A stretch of 47,017 bases of DNA from the NCBI RefSeq assembly GCF_000149955.1, contig NW_017264857.1, positions 1 through 47,017 on the forward strand, in the 5' to 3' direction. This DNA is from Fusarium oxysporum f. sp. lycopersici 4287 (taxonomy: Eukaryota; Ascomycota; Sordariomycetes; Hypocreales; Nectriaceae). Below are positions 20,008 through 29,644 of this stretch, one piece after another; the stretch's first letter is position 1; every line of letters starts with the position of its first letter. Below the pieces are notes generated by a model. The model had not been told where the DNA came from, ran no database searches, and saw nothing but the letters and a program-made list of their open reading frames with translations. The position numbers and the translations under genes are program-made.

Positions 20008-22053
20008 TCATAGACGGGGACTGGGGTCCTTGCTAGCAAAGCCATCCTTGATCAATCGTCGCAGAATCTTGCCAGACCTGGACTTTGGAATGGCATCGGT
20101 GAATATGATACCGCCTGTGATTCGCTTGACTGGAGACAAACGCTTGTCCATGAATGACAGGATGGACTCAGCTGTCGCATCTGACTTCTTTCGCACGACG
20201 TGCGCCTGAGGATGTTCTTGTCCGTCTCTGTTAATTCCCTGTTAGTGGGCTTTCATTGCGACGGAAGGTGTTTTCGTACCGTAGAACCCGAATGACTGCG
20301 CAGTCTAAGACACCTTCGTGTTCCAAAAGATGGCCTTCTAGTTCTGATGGTGCGACCTGGAATCCCTTGACCTTGATGAGTTCCTGGTATTCACAGTTAG
20401 CGCGCCTTATGCACCAGTATCACGAAGCTTCCCACCTTTTTGCGGTCAACGATGGTGACCAGTCCAGTCCTATCAATCTTGACAATGTCCCCAGTCTTGA
20501 CCCAGCCATCATCAGTGAAAGCCTCTTTGGTAGCAGCAGGGTTCTTGTAGTAGCCCTTGAACATATTCGGTCCGCGAAGTATAGCCTCCCCTTCCTCGTC
20601 ATAACCAAGAGCTTTGCCATTCTCATCAATAATCTGGAGCTGCATATTGGCCACCAGGTATCCAACGCTCCCGTGAGAGGGATCAAACTCATCAGGTCCA
20701 AAGATCGAAATTGACATGGTAGCCTCGCTCATACCCCATCCTTGACGGCTGCGAGCGCCTGTCTTGCTGAAGAGTGCCTCGAGTCGCTTTTCCACATCGG
20801 CCTGGAGTGGTGCTGCTCCGCACACGAGAAACTTCACACTTGAAAGGTCGTACTGACAAACAAGGGGACTCTTGACCAGCATTGATACCACTGGGGGCGC
20901 GAGGATTAGGTATGTTACTTTGAAGTCTTGGATCGTGCTGAGAAACGACTTCAAGTCAAACTTTGGCATGACGACGGTGGTGCAGCCTCGTTTCACGTTC
21001 AAGATGCAGAAAGTGATAAGACCCACTGAGTTCACTGGTCAGCTTATGTGTCAGGAGCGTGAAAGAACCGACGGGACCTACTAGCATGGTAGAATGGAAG
21101 AAAAGCACAATGGACATCGTTGGCTGCAAAGGTTGGGTCATTTTTCCGCTTCCTTGCTACACGGTCAAGGTGCAGATTTTGTTCGGCGTTGGCGACCAAG
21201 TTGCGATGGGTAATCTCACAAGCCTTAGGGAGACCGGTTGTGCCACTGCTGAAATTGAGGACTGCTGGTCTAAGAGATATGTCAGGTTTGGTAGAGTGTG
21301 AAGAAGCCACGTTGGCAACATACTTATCAGCTAGAACTTTGGGGTCTGATATCCTCTCCCAAGAGTACGTTCCGTATCCTAACAAGCTTTGAAAAGATGA
21401 AACGCCACCGCCCGCGCTGCTGTCCTTCGAGTCGATGAGGACCAAGGAACTGGGTGGTAAGCCTGCAGCTGCTGCAGCTTTCTTCGCCATTTCAAGTCGA
21501 GGGCTGTCGGTAACAATGCATTTGGCGCCTGAGACGGTGAGCTGATTGACCAGTTCTGTAATTTTTAGCACAGGATCGGGTTATCGAAGATGGGGTCCCG
21601 GAGTCACTACTGATGACTTACCAGAGTATGTGTATGACGGATTGGCTCCAGTAAATATTCCCCCGGCGGCAATTGATCCAAAAATCACCGCTGGGTAGAG
21701 GATCTGCAATCATTAGCCAAGGGAAACGCGCGATGAGCGAAGTCACTGACAGAATTCTCACAAAAGCCCAAGACAACATCGCCGTCTCGTATCTTTAACA
21801 CATGCCGTAATCCAGCGGCTAGAGATTTCAACGTATGCTCTAGTTGTACTTTATTGAGTTGTTGGGTCGGGTCACGGGCCTCAACATATACAGGCTTATC
21901 TGTCGACGTTGATTGCGACTCCTCTGATGACAAGTCTTGAGATGATGTTAGTGACTACCAGATGTGAAGTTCAAAGAGAAGGTACATACCGAATATGTAA
22001 GTGAGGAGGTCGACCTCAGGAATGGGAATCTCATATCTAGAAGTAAAAATCAT
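20008..22053 (-). CDS. Acyl/aryl-CoA ligase, 4-coumarate-CoA-ligase-like (AMP-binding family)
   Basis: Seven exons read on the reverse strand: 21990-22053, 21751-21935, 21622-21703, 21082-21555, 20436-21034, 20280-20383 and 20008-20227. All six junctions are GT-AG and keep frame, giving 575 residues. The family's signatures are present: SSGTTGLPK (213-221, ATP/AMP loop), FLPFYHAMNSVGL, GAAPLQADVE, GWGMSEAT, GEAILRGPNMFKGYYKNP, WVKTGDI, VDRKKELIKVKGFQVAPSELE and the C-terminal SGKILRR lysine. The enzyme should activate a carboxylic acid to an acyl-adenylate and then to the CoA thioester. Fungal members act on aromatic or medium/long-chain acids, some in peroxisomes. The C-terminus ends PRL, which is not a standard peroxisomal signal. 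The gene is intact and compact, downstream of a Zn2Cys6 regulator. Confidence 0.92.
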
Positions 22054-22584
22054 GGTGAAGATTCAAAGAAAGTAATGCTGGACATGAATTGTAAAAGTGG
22101 TGTTAAATTGGTGTGTTAAATATTTTTGCACAGATGATAGATAATAAATATTATAAGATTTAAGTAATAAGAGACTTGAAAGCTCTTATTGTAACAACTT
22201 CCCTTTCTAAACGAGTTGCTACTGTTTGCCATGGGTAAATTGCGGCGACAAATTTAGCCTCGGCTTAATTTGGTGCATCTATCACCAAGTCGCGAAACGT
22301 CAGGCGACCACGGCCCAGCGAGCAACCGATGATCCTAAGAGATGAATGCCTAGTCATAGAATCCACTAAACTCACCTAAACTATCCCAAGTTTGCCTCAA
22401 TTGATCTAATTTTTGTTTTCCATGTCAAGATATGTCGGCGCAAATAGCTTGCCTAAAGCCAGTCCTGATAACCATCCCATTGGTGCTTGGTGACTCGCTT
22501 ATTACATCCATCAACCTGTGCACTTCCACCAGATCATCATCTCCCAGAATGGACTGACCTGGTCTTCATCGGAAACTTCGTTAT
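22054..22584. other. Spacer upstream of the CoA ligase
   Basis: Contains the ligase promoter and a modestly AT-rich segment (22080-22200). No coding frame or repeat was recognised. Confidence 0.35.
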
Positions 22585-23809
22585 TCATCCTTGCCAAGCG
22601 CGACGAATAGCCTGCCAAGTATAGTTATTTGTATTGATCCCAACCTTTTGCGCATGGTCGATGACCTTATCGAGCCACGCCTGACAGTACATGTCTTGTT
22701 CTTGTCTCAACTTCTCTGCCAAGTCAGCAGTCTCTTTATTGCAATTCACTTCCGTAATTAGGTGATCCTAAATAAATCGAATGGCATCATCGAGCTTGAC
22801 CCGTACAACCATCGGTTTCTCTTGATCCTGGTAATCTTGACGCTTGACGTTGAGCGCCAAACCAGCATCAAAGAGAGGCAGAAGGTTGATTGGGGGAAAG
22901 AAAGATGCGAATCTTGCCCTGTCCTGACTAGCAAAATAGCATGGATCGAGACCTGGTGAACGCGAAACTGGCTACGGAGTGCCATCCAATTTTCATTCTC
23001 CCATTCTGGGACAGGAAGGGGCTTGGTATACTCTGCTAGAGCCTGGTCGTCCACAAACATATATATTGTACGGAGGAGAGGTCGTATTAGATAGCAATGA
23101 TCCTTGAACGATTGGTTGGATGGGCTGACTGGCTGTGAAGCAATCGTTGCGTGATCTCTGCCTTGTTGGAAGTGTACAGGGTCATCAAGATGCACAGAGA
23201 GCGTATGCGTAAGATCTCTGTGGAATGGTGATAGCTCATCTAAAGATTCAGCGGTTTGCTTGGGAATTCGAAAGGGCTTCGGTAGAAATCCTCCACCTTG
23301 GAATGGCGGACGTCCTTCGTGCAAGTGCCGTCATGCACGGTATAAATATCGACCCAGATAGCCCAAGTCCATATTTCCGACAGTACCCGTATCAATATAT
23401 ACCGTAATCTCCTTATTTAAGAATTGAAATATTTCATCCTGTTTAATATCGACCTGTCCCAGCTGACGATACCTGGCAACTGGAAGATCCCAACGCGCAT
23501 ACCATCCGACGGCGTATTCATTTCCGAGCGTAGATACAAGGCTGTTTCCTCGAAGGACTTTTACTGGAGCTCCTTTCTGATCAAAGTCAGCATCTCTTTT
23601 GATACGTAGATCCATGGGGGCGAAGTCGTTTTGAGATACCTGGAGTCATAGCCAGAACATTCCTCACGATATTGGTCCAGGTCTGTCATAGAAGATATGA
23701 CAAGGTATGGACATTGCATAAATAAGGAATATTCGTAGTAGGAGATTTTAATGATGTAGTGCTGTGAGCATTCATCGACATCATCTAATGGCGAACGAGG
23801 AGTCTCCAT
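22585..23809 (-). pseudogene. Decayed gene of unknown family (in-frame stops, frame changes)
   Basis: The reverse strand from an ATG at 23809 to a stop at 22585 carries long coding-like stretches interrupted by lesions. The first 82 codons (METPRSPLDDVDECSQ onward) end at 23561. A second frame runs from about 23615 through TGA at 23331-23333 to about 22980. A third frame holds ASFFPPINLLPLFDAGLALNVKRQDYQ, stops at TAG (22768-22770), then continues openly for 60 codons to AIRRAWQG. Both internal stops are single C-to-T distance from Arg/Gln codons (CGA, CAG). The two frame changes may be introns (for example 92 bp ending TTGCCAG), but the stops cannot be spliced out convincingly. The sequence is polar and non-repetitive, without signal peptide. 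I do not recognise the family. Confidence 0.5.
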
Positions 23810-24442
23810 AATGGTCTTGGTGAGGTGGATTAAGTGGAAGATCGGTACGTTTGGGTATAGGCGGTAGGATAATTGTAGGTTTCAAACATTCAGGCGTGGA
23901 GTGACTCACGAGCTTTGGGCCCTTTGTCCCTAGTTATAGTTTGCTCCAGGAAAAGGTTCATCAGTGTCGTCATGTTATTGGTCCCGCAGAGAGGGCTTCC
24001 CTTCCCGCTAAAGCTTATAGCTCATGGCCTCCTCCCATTATACCTTGACCCCAGGTATTCGGGTTCCTGGCGGATCAGAAGCTCGTTGTTACTGCCCGAT
24101 CCAGTTCAATCATTGGTAGTATCGACAAGGAATTTCGTGCCAGGATCGATGGTGAGGATCGAGACAGCCCCAATATGGGAATGAAGTCATTGACAGTGGA
24201 CCACAAATGAGGTGGTGTATTCGGTGACTATCTCATCCACGGGAACACTACGAATAAGGCAGAGATTGAAAAATGGTGGCTTGGGGAACAAAGAATAATA
24301 ATGCGGGTTCCCGTTACAATCCCATATCGACTTTGTTAAAAAGAATATAACACCACTCATTACAATAGCATAAGCCATACAGTCAACCGCAAGTCGCTCA
24401 CTAAACAAGATATATTGAATGGTATGGTAGGCCTCAGGCTTA
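23810..24442 (-). other. Coding-like relic upstream of the decayed gene
   Basis: One reverse-strand frame reads from about 24474 down to 23890 with coding-like segments (SVPVDEIVTEYTTSFVVHC, SILTIDPGTKFLVDTTND, NNELLIRQEPEYLGSRYNG, NNMTTLMNLFLEQTITRDKGPKA) separated by three stops. It may be an upstream part of the same dead gene, but no splice set joins the two cleanly. No family was recognised. Confidence 0.3.
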
Positions 24443-24694
24443 TCAGAATTGCGCCCTACTCTTATTGGGCACAAACGAGCCTCTCTTCGTGCTGGTTTTC
24501 TTCAGCCTCCACCCATCATCCTTCATAGACTGGGTATACGCCTGGCCCCAGTACCTGTTCTTCTTTGAGGGATTCATGTATTTATCCCACTCTTTCAATT
24601 CAGCACCTGAGACGCCTGGGGCACTCTTGGCCACCTGAACGTGCTGCCTGGCGGGTGGATCCACGGAAACCTTTGGCGATCTGCCGCAGCACAT
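24443..24694 (-). CDS. Small hypothetical protein
   Basis: An 83-codon frame begins MCCGRSPKVSVDPPARQ and is rich in Lys and charged residues, with an aromatic-containing middle (WDKYMNPSKKNRYWGQAY) and a basic tail. A Met-Cys-Cys-Gly start is compatible with lipid modification of the N-terminus but does not prove it. No homologous family was recognised, and it may be a chance frame. It abuts the relic at 24442. Confidence 0.3.
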   Translation of the reverse strand: MCCGRSPKVSVDPPARQHVQVAKSAPGVSGAELKEWDKYMNPSKKNRYWGQAYTQSMKDDGWRLKKTSTKRGSFVPNKSRAQF

Positions 24695-25693
24695 CTTGAG
24701 AAGTTGGCGAAAGTATGAAGCGGTGTGTTTCTGACGTTTGGTTAATGTTTTGATCAACTTGTGGTACGTAGAGGCACGTATTGTAGTTTTGTTTTGCGGT
24801 CCTTGAGGGAGGATGTTGCAACAGTGCAGGTATCGGATTATTTGTAATTATGTTAAAACGAATCTTAAAGAAAGACCACATGGGCAATATATAATGGAAG
24901 GACGGCAAGAAAGAAATCAATAAGATTATAAAATCCCCTCACCTTTCTGAGGGGAAAAAAGACATGGCTTGGGGATCAGGATTTGAATTGTGAATGAGGA
25001 TATGCGCGCAAACATATTGTGACATCCTGATGGTTGATTAGTTTGGCGCTTTTGCGGCTGGGAGCACCTCTTTCCAGACCGAATAAATGGCCCATGACGA
25101 GGACGAGTTTCAAGAAGGATACTCCCCTCAAGGGCGTAAATCATAATAGTTCGAGTTCTAATGAAACTACCCAGTCAGAGAAGAAGGACGCGCAACACTC
25201 TACCTTTCTTTAACGCACCGGACACGTACAATTGTGAATCTTGAACCTTGAATCAATAGTTCTCGCAAGCGGGGACAGTGAAACATAAAGAAAGATTCTC
25301 GATCAACCTCGAAACGCTATGAACATTCTTTTCGTCTTCTACTGGCATCCATGGTAGATTCGTGATAGGGTAGTTCTTATCAAAATAAACCATGTTGCGA
25401 ATACGGTTCCTGTAGACAGTGGATTACTGGAGTTTGCAAAGAAGGATAAAAAGTATTTTAGAAGCTGTCTGATCCTGCTGAAACTCTCTTTACAGTTGAA
25501 AGCTCAAGAGTGATATAGCGGTGCATGATTAGTCGCTGAGGCCTGTAACTCAAACTCTACCTCGACAGATCAACCTTGCGCCTTCACGTCAAGTGATTAA
25601 TGAGCTTGGGGCGGAGCTACATTATGAAGTAACTAAATTCATTGGTTGTTGCGCATTTGGCAGTATAGTCTCGTCTAACTATCTATTGGCTAG
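24695..25693. other. Intergenic stretch, nothing recognised
   Basis: One kilobase between the small frame and the 3' end of the transporter-fusion gene. Only short frames without features occur on both strands. Confidence 0.35.
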
Positions 25694-28193
25694 CTACCTT
25701 TTCCTCCTTGCGGCTGGCAATTTCGCTTTATCATCCTCTTTTATTGGCGGAAACATCTCTGTAAGGTTCGCCACATGGGACCCATTCATAGGCTGCCCCA
25801 GAAACTTGGCCTCCGCGTCGAGCTTCTCGTAAAAAGCCCCCGTCACCTGTTCGTTGCGGTAGTCAAGACGGTGCCCGCACCGATACGTCGTGACGTCGTA
25901 GATGGTAGGGTTATCCTTGCAGCAATAGCCCCAGCAGTCTGAAAACAGCTCCATTGCGGGCACGTAGGGCGACTCGCGATGGCTTTGCTCGATGATGTGC
26001 AGCATTGTCGGGATACCGACCTCGTGGAAGACGTCAAAGGACTTGAAGATTGGTGCTGCGATGATGTAGTCCTTAAAGAACTTACGAGGGATGAAATAGA
26101 TGTCGCTCCAGCCGACACAGAACTCGTTTATGTCGATTTTGAAGCCCAGGTCCAAGTGGTCCAACTGAGCGCTTGCGAGCTGGGCTTTGAGATGGTAATG
26201 CGGTCCGCCCCATCCACCCCAGTCATAGCCCTTGGTGTCGTTCATGCACGAGAACTGGGGTCCTACAGGTTTCATCTCGGGCCAGGTCATGGGGAAATAG
26301 ATCTTGTTGCGGTCGATGTTGCTCCAAGCAAGAGGGTCAATCCAGGCGTCGAAGTGATAGTACAGAAGACCGTCAATTTCTGGCTCCTCATCAAGAATTA
26401 ACTGCATGGTATCGGCGACCTGCTGGTAGATGTGAAAAGTGAGGGTGCTCTGGTCATGAGTAATGTTGTGAAATTCTGGGCCGCGGCCTTCAGCCTTCAT
26501 CATATCGGGCATTGAGATGTGAATGTCGCGGAAGAAGGGCTTGTACTTCATCAAGGTTGGGATGCGCTCAGGGTGGACCGAGTTCCATCTGATGAAGGCC
26601 ATGGTATTTTTGAACGGTGATGTGACAATCTTTGGAGCGTCGGCTTCTTCGGTTGTTGCCACCACTTGCGTGCTCCCATCAGTCGACGCGGTCGATATGG
26701 ACTTGGTCGGCATGGCCACCTGGTACATAGCCAAGGCCATGACAGCCATGACCGTGATGAGGGTGTTGATAAAGATGAATAGCACTCTTTTGTTTTGAAC
26801 AATGGCGCCCAGTTTGGCGAAGAAGCCGGTCTTGGGATCGGTGTCAGACTTGGTGGTGGTGGGCTTTGGAGCGGGGTTCTCCATGTAGAGCCAGGTAGCG
26901 ATAAAGATGATAAGTGTCCCTGGAACAACGAGAAAGCTGAGGGATGTATCTGAGATGAGAGGTGCTAGGTAGAGCAATATTCCGGTAGAGAATGCGGTCG
27001 CGAAACATTTGACGAGGGCGTCGGCATCTAGAATGGAGAAACGTTGGTCAGCTAGCCATTGTAGGAGGATAGAGAGGAGCCTGGACTTACACTTATACAC
27101 GGCAGTAATTGCGAGGCCAATAAAGACATTGCTCATAATGACAAGGATGGCATGAATACTCCCGTATCCCTCGAAGAATCCCGGCTCGTTGGAGCTTACG
27201 CACTTGATGGTGATATGGCAGACCAAGTTGACAATTGTGCCTGATGCGTACAGGATCATGTTGTTGGCGTGTAGACTGCTATCGTCGGCTTTGAGGAGAA
27301 CCTGGTTGTATACACCCGATGAAGCGCTGAGGAAGACCTGGAAGAGGAGGAGGGCGTATGTGTCGAGCGGATAGAGGGCGCCTTTGCCAGGCTGGTATTG
27401 CGTGACAATGAGACCGCTGAGCTGCAGGGCATCACATGTCAGTTACAAAGTCGCAATGCGATGGGGAGGTCGATTCGTACCTGCATAGTGATCGCCATCC
27501 ATTGAGTCTTGGACACCTGTTGATTGAGCGTTGCAATCATGACCAAGGCTGTGATGAGCGTGACACCGCTTTTTGTGAGTTGGATCGTGCCTGGGTCCGC
27601 CATCTTGTAGCTCAAAAAGAGCTGAGCAATGATGATTAGCTTCATTTACACATAGACAAACGACAAAATGTACTCACTGAATTATTGATGAGAATGTAAA
27701 TGAGCGCCAAGTTGTAGAAGCCAAATCGCACATCGTCCCTCACCTCACCACGAATGTAACTCCAGAATGTTCGCAGACCAAAAGGCAGCGGTGGTGAAGA
27801 GGGCCCAGAATCCCTTGACCCCTCATCCTCCGAGTCCAACGCCGTCAGCGACGACGAATCCTCATCTTTATCTTGAATCTCCAAGTCCCGATGGTCATCC
27901 GCAAGCGACGCATACGCCGTATCCGAGCCTCGTGTAGAAGGCCCAACGCCCGTCTGCGCTCTAGCTTTACACTCGCGGTAAAAGAATATCGAAGACAGGA
28001 TCAACTTGAGAAACTCGGAGATGGTGATGGATCCCGATGGTGAGAAGGCATAAGAACCACCGCTCTGCGCAGTCTTCATGATAACGCCGATGCCGACCTG
28101 GATACCGACGAGACCCAGCGCCGCGAGGTACGCGGCTCGTTGGGGGCTGCTGTTGCGCAGCGATAGCTTTCGTAGAAACCGTGTTGCAGACAT
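25694..28193 (-). CDS. Nucleotide-sugar transporter fused to a large C-terminal (glycosyltransferase-like) domain
   Basis: Four exons read on the reverse strand: 27678-28193, 27481-27621, 27091-27421 and 25694-27027, with phase-consistent GT-AG introns, giving 773 residues. Residues 1-400 are a multi-pass transporter of the UDP-galactose/CMP-sialic-acid transporter family: opening AAYLAALGLVGIQVG, LTKSGVTLITALVM, LSASSGVYNQVLLK, and VYKYADALVKCFATAFST, where YADA is created only by correct splicing. A Ser/Asp-rich loop (about 85-140) separates the first helices. A further single membrane helix (FIFINTLITVMAVMALAMYQV, about 408-430) is followed by some 300 non-membrane residues with LYYHFDAWIDP, YDWGGWGGPHYHL, GWSDIYFIPR and a Cys-rich WGYCCKD segment. 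This tail resembles a Golgi enzyme domain on a stem. Its catalytic identity is not proven. The gene lies divergent to the sugar-nucleotide gene at 29645. Confidence 0.88.
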
Positions 28194-29644
28194 GATTGTT
28201 CCTGCAGTGAAGAGGTTTACGTGTGATGAGAATGAGATGTAAAAAGAGCAGTGCGTGGTGATTTTTAGTATCACTCCAAGAGAGCAGCCCATCGATCTGC
28301 AACCGTAGAGACTCGAACGCTCGATACTGTTCCTGCATCGAGAACCACGCCACAGATATCAGCTCAGCGCCGTTCACATACTTAACAAGACGCCACATTC
28401 CTCACCTTAGAATCTAACGAATCGCGCTTGTCCATTTTTACTACTAACCAGGAACAGGGTCCCTGAGGCATGCTGTATTCGGTAGTGGGCGTTCCAAACG
28501 GGATTCTAGAGGGTCTAAGGTTTAGGGCTGAGGTGTCACCGAGAAATGGGGTTCGTTGCCGGGACCCGGGGCTGAAAGCTTGTTTTTTCCCCTGTTTGCG
28601 GCGAAGGGTCCAGAGGCAGGCCGCGACATGCATGTCAGTGAACAAGTGAGCTTTTGCCTTTGCCATATTTGCAACACTGCATTCAGATAATTCGGGGCAG
28701 ATCCAGATTGCGGTATGTCATGTCTGGATCATTCCATCATTCCCATGTCCCTCGACTGGTGCAAGCTTCGTTAGTGTACCTTTGTGGCGCCCTACTTCAT
28801 TGGTCGCGCCCAACACCGACATCGTGGAAAGCATCCAGTAACATGGCGCTTCCGTCAAAGCAATTGTTATAGCAGCGCAACCATTCATCAGTGCACATAA
28901 CTCACAGCGATAATTGTGAGCTGCACTCACTCTACGATTGCACTATCGTTGCTTGGTGATGTGTCTTGTATGAATCAGGGCCATGCGACTGTTCCATCTC
29001 TTCTACAGTAGCTGCCTCTAGTCAATCGTACACTGTAAAAGTTGTCGCTCTAGTCTAAATGCGGCGGCCGGCATGCCAGTCCAATACTCCAACATCCTTT
29101 GTGACGGATACGTGATTGCCATGGTAGCTATCGAGCTTCCAGACCGTTTATTTTACTTTCCATTCGCTAAATAAGTGCCCGGAAAGCCTTCCGTCACAAT
29201 AACTACCCGTCCATCTTTTCCCCTACAATCAAGCCAACATTCCTTGGCTAGGTTTCCGCTTTTGTGTTGGAACTACGATGGCAACGCCAAACCTTGTGCA
29301 TCCCGTCGAGAACGTTTTTTGGTCCCTCCTCGCCGCGCGCCGAACCCGGTTTCGGTCGAGAGCTATAGCCACATGGCTTCGTGTAACCCGTTCTGGGCGC
29401 TTTCGATAGAGTCATGGAGGCGATTCTGGAGCGCGATTGGAGAGAGTGGCGCACCTCTCGAACATATCTAAGTGTGTTTGGGGGGATGAGTTTCTGTCTG
29501 GGAGGACGAAGGTCAAGGAAACTAACTACTCCCGCACAAAGGCAGCCTTGGTGAACAACGATTTAAAGTGATCGACCACCACAAGATTCGTTTCGATTAC
29601 TCTCCTCATTGTCTAAACTCAGCGATAGTTTTACATCCTTCATC
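28194..29644. promoter_or_regulatory. Bidirectional intergenic region of the sugar-nucleotide gene pair
   Basis: 1.45 kb separates two divergent start codons. No coding frame with family features lies inside. Both ends have CT-rich leaders. No shared operator was recognised by eye, but head-to-head placement of a sugar-nucleotide synthesis gene and a sugar-nucleotide transporter gene suggests co-regulation. Confidence 0.4.

Noticed and set aside
25979..26401. 140-codon forward frame inside the transporter-fusion gene
   Set aside because: It is antisense to a strongly supported exon; composition explains it.
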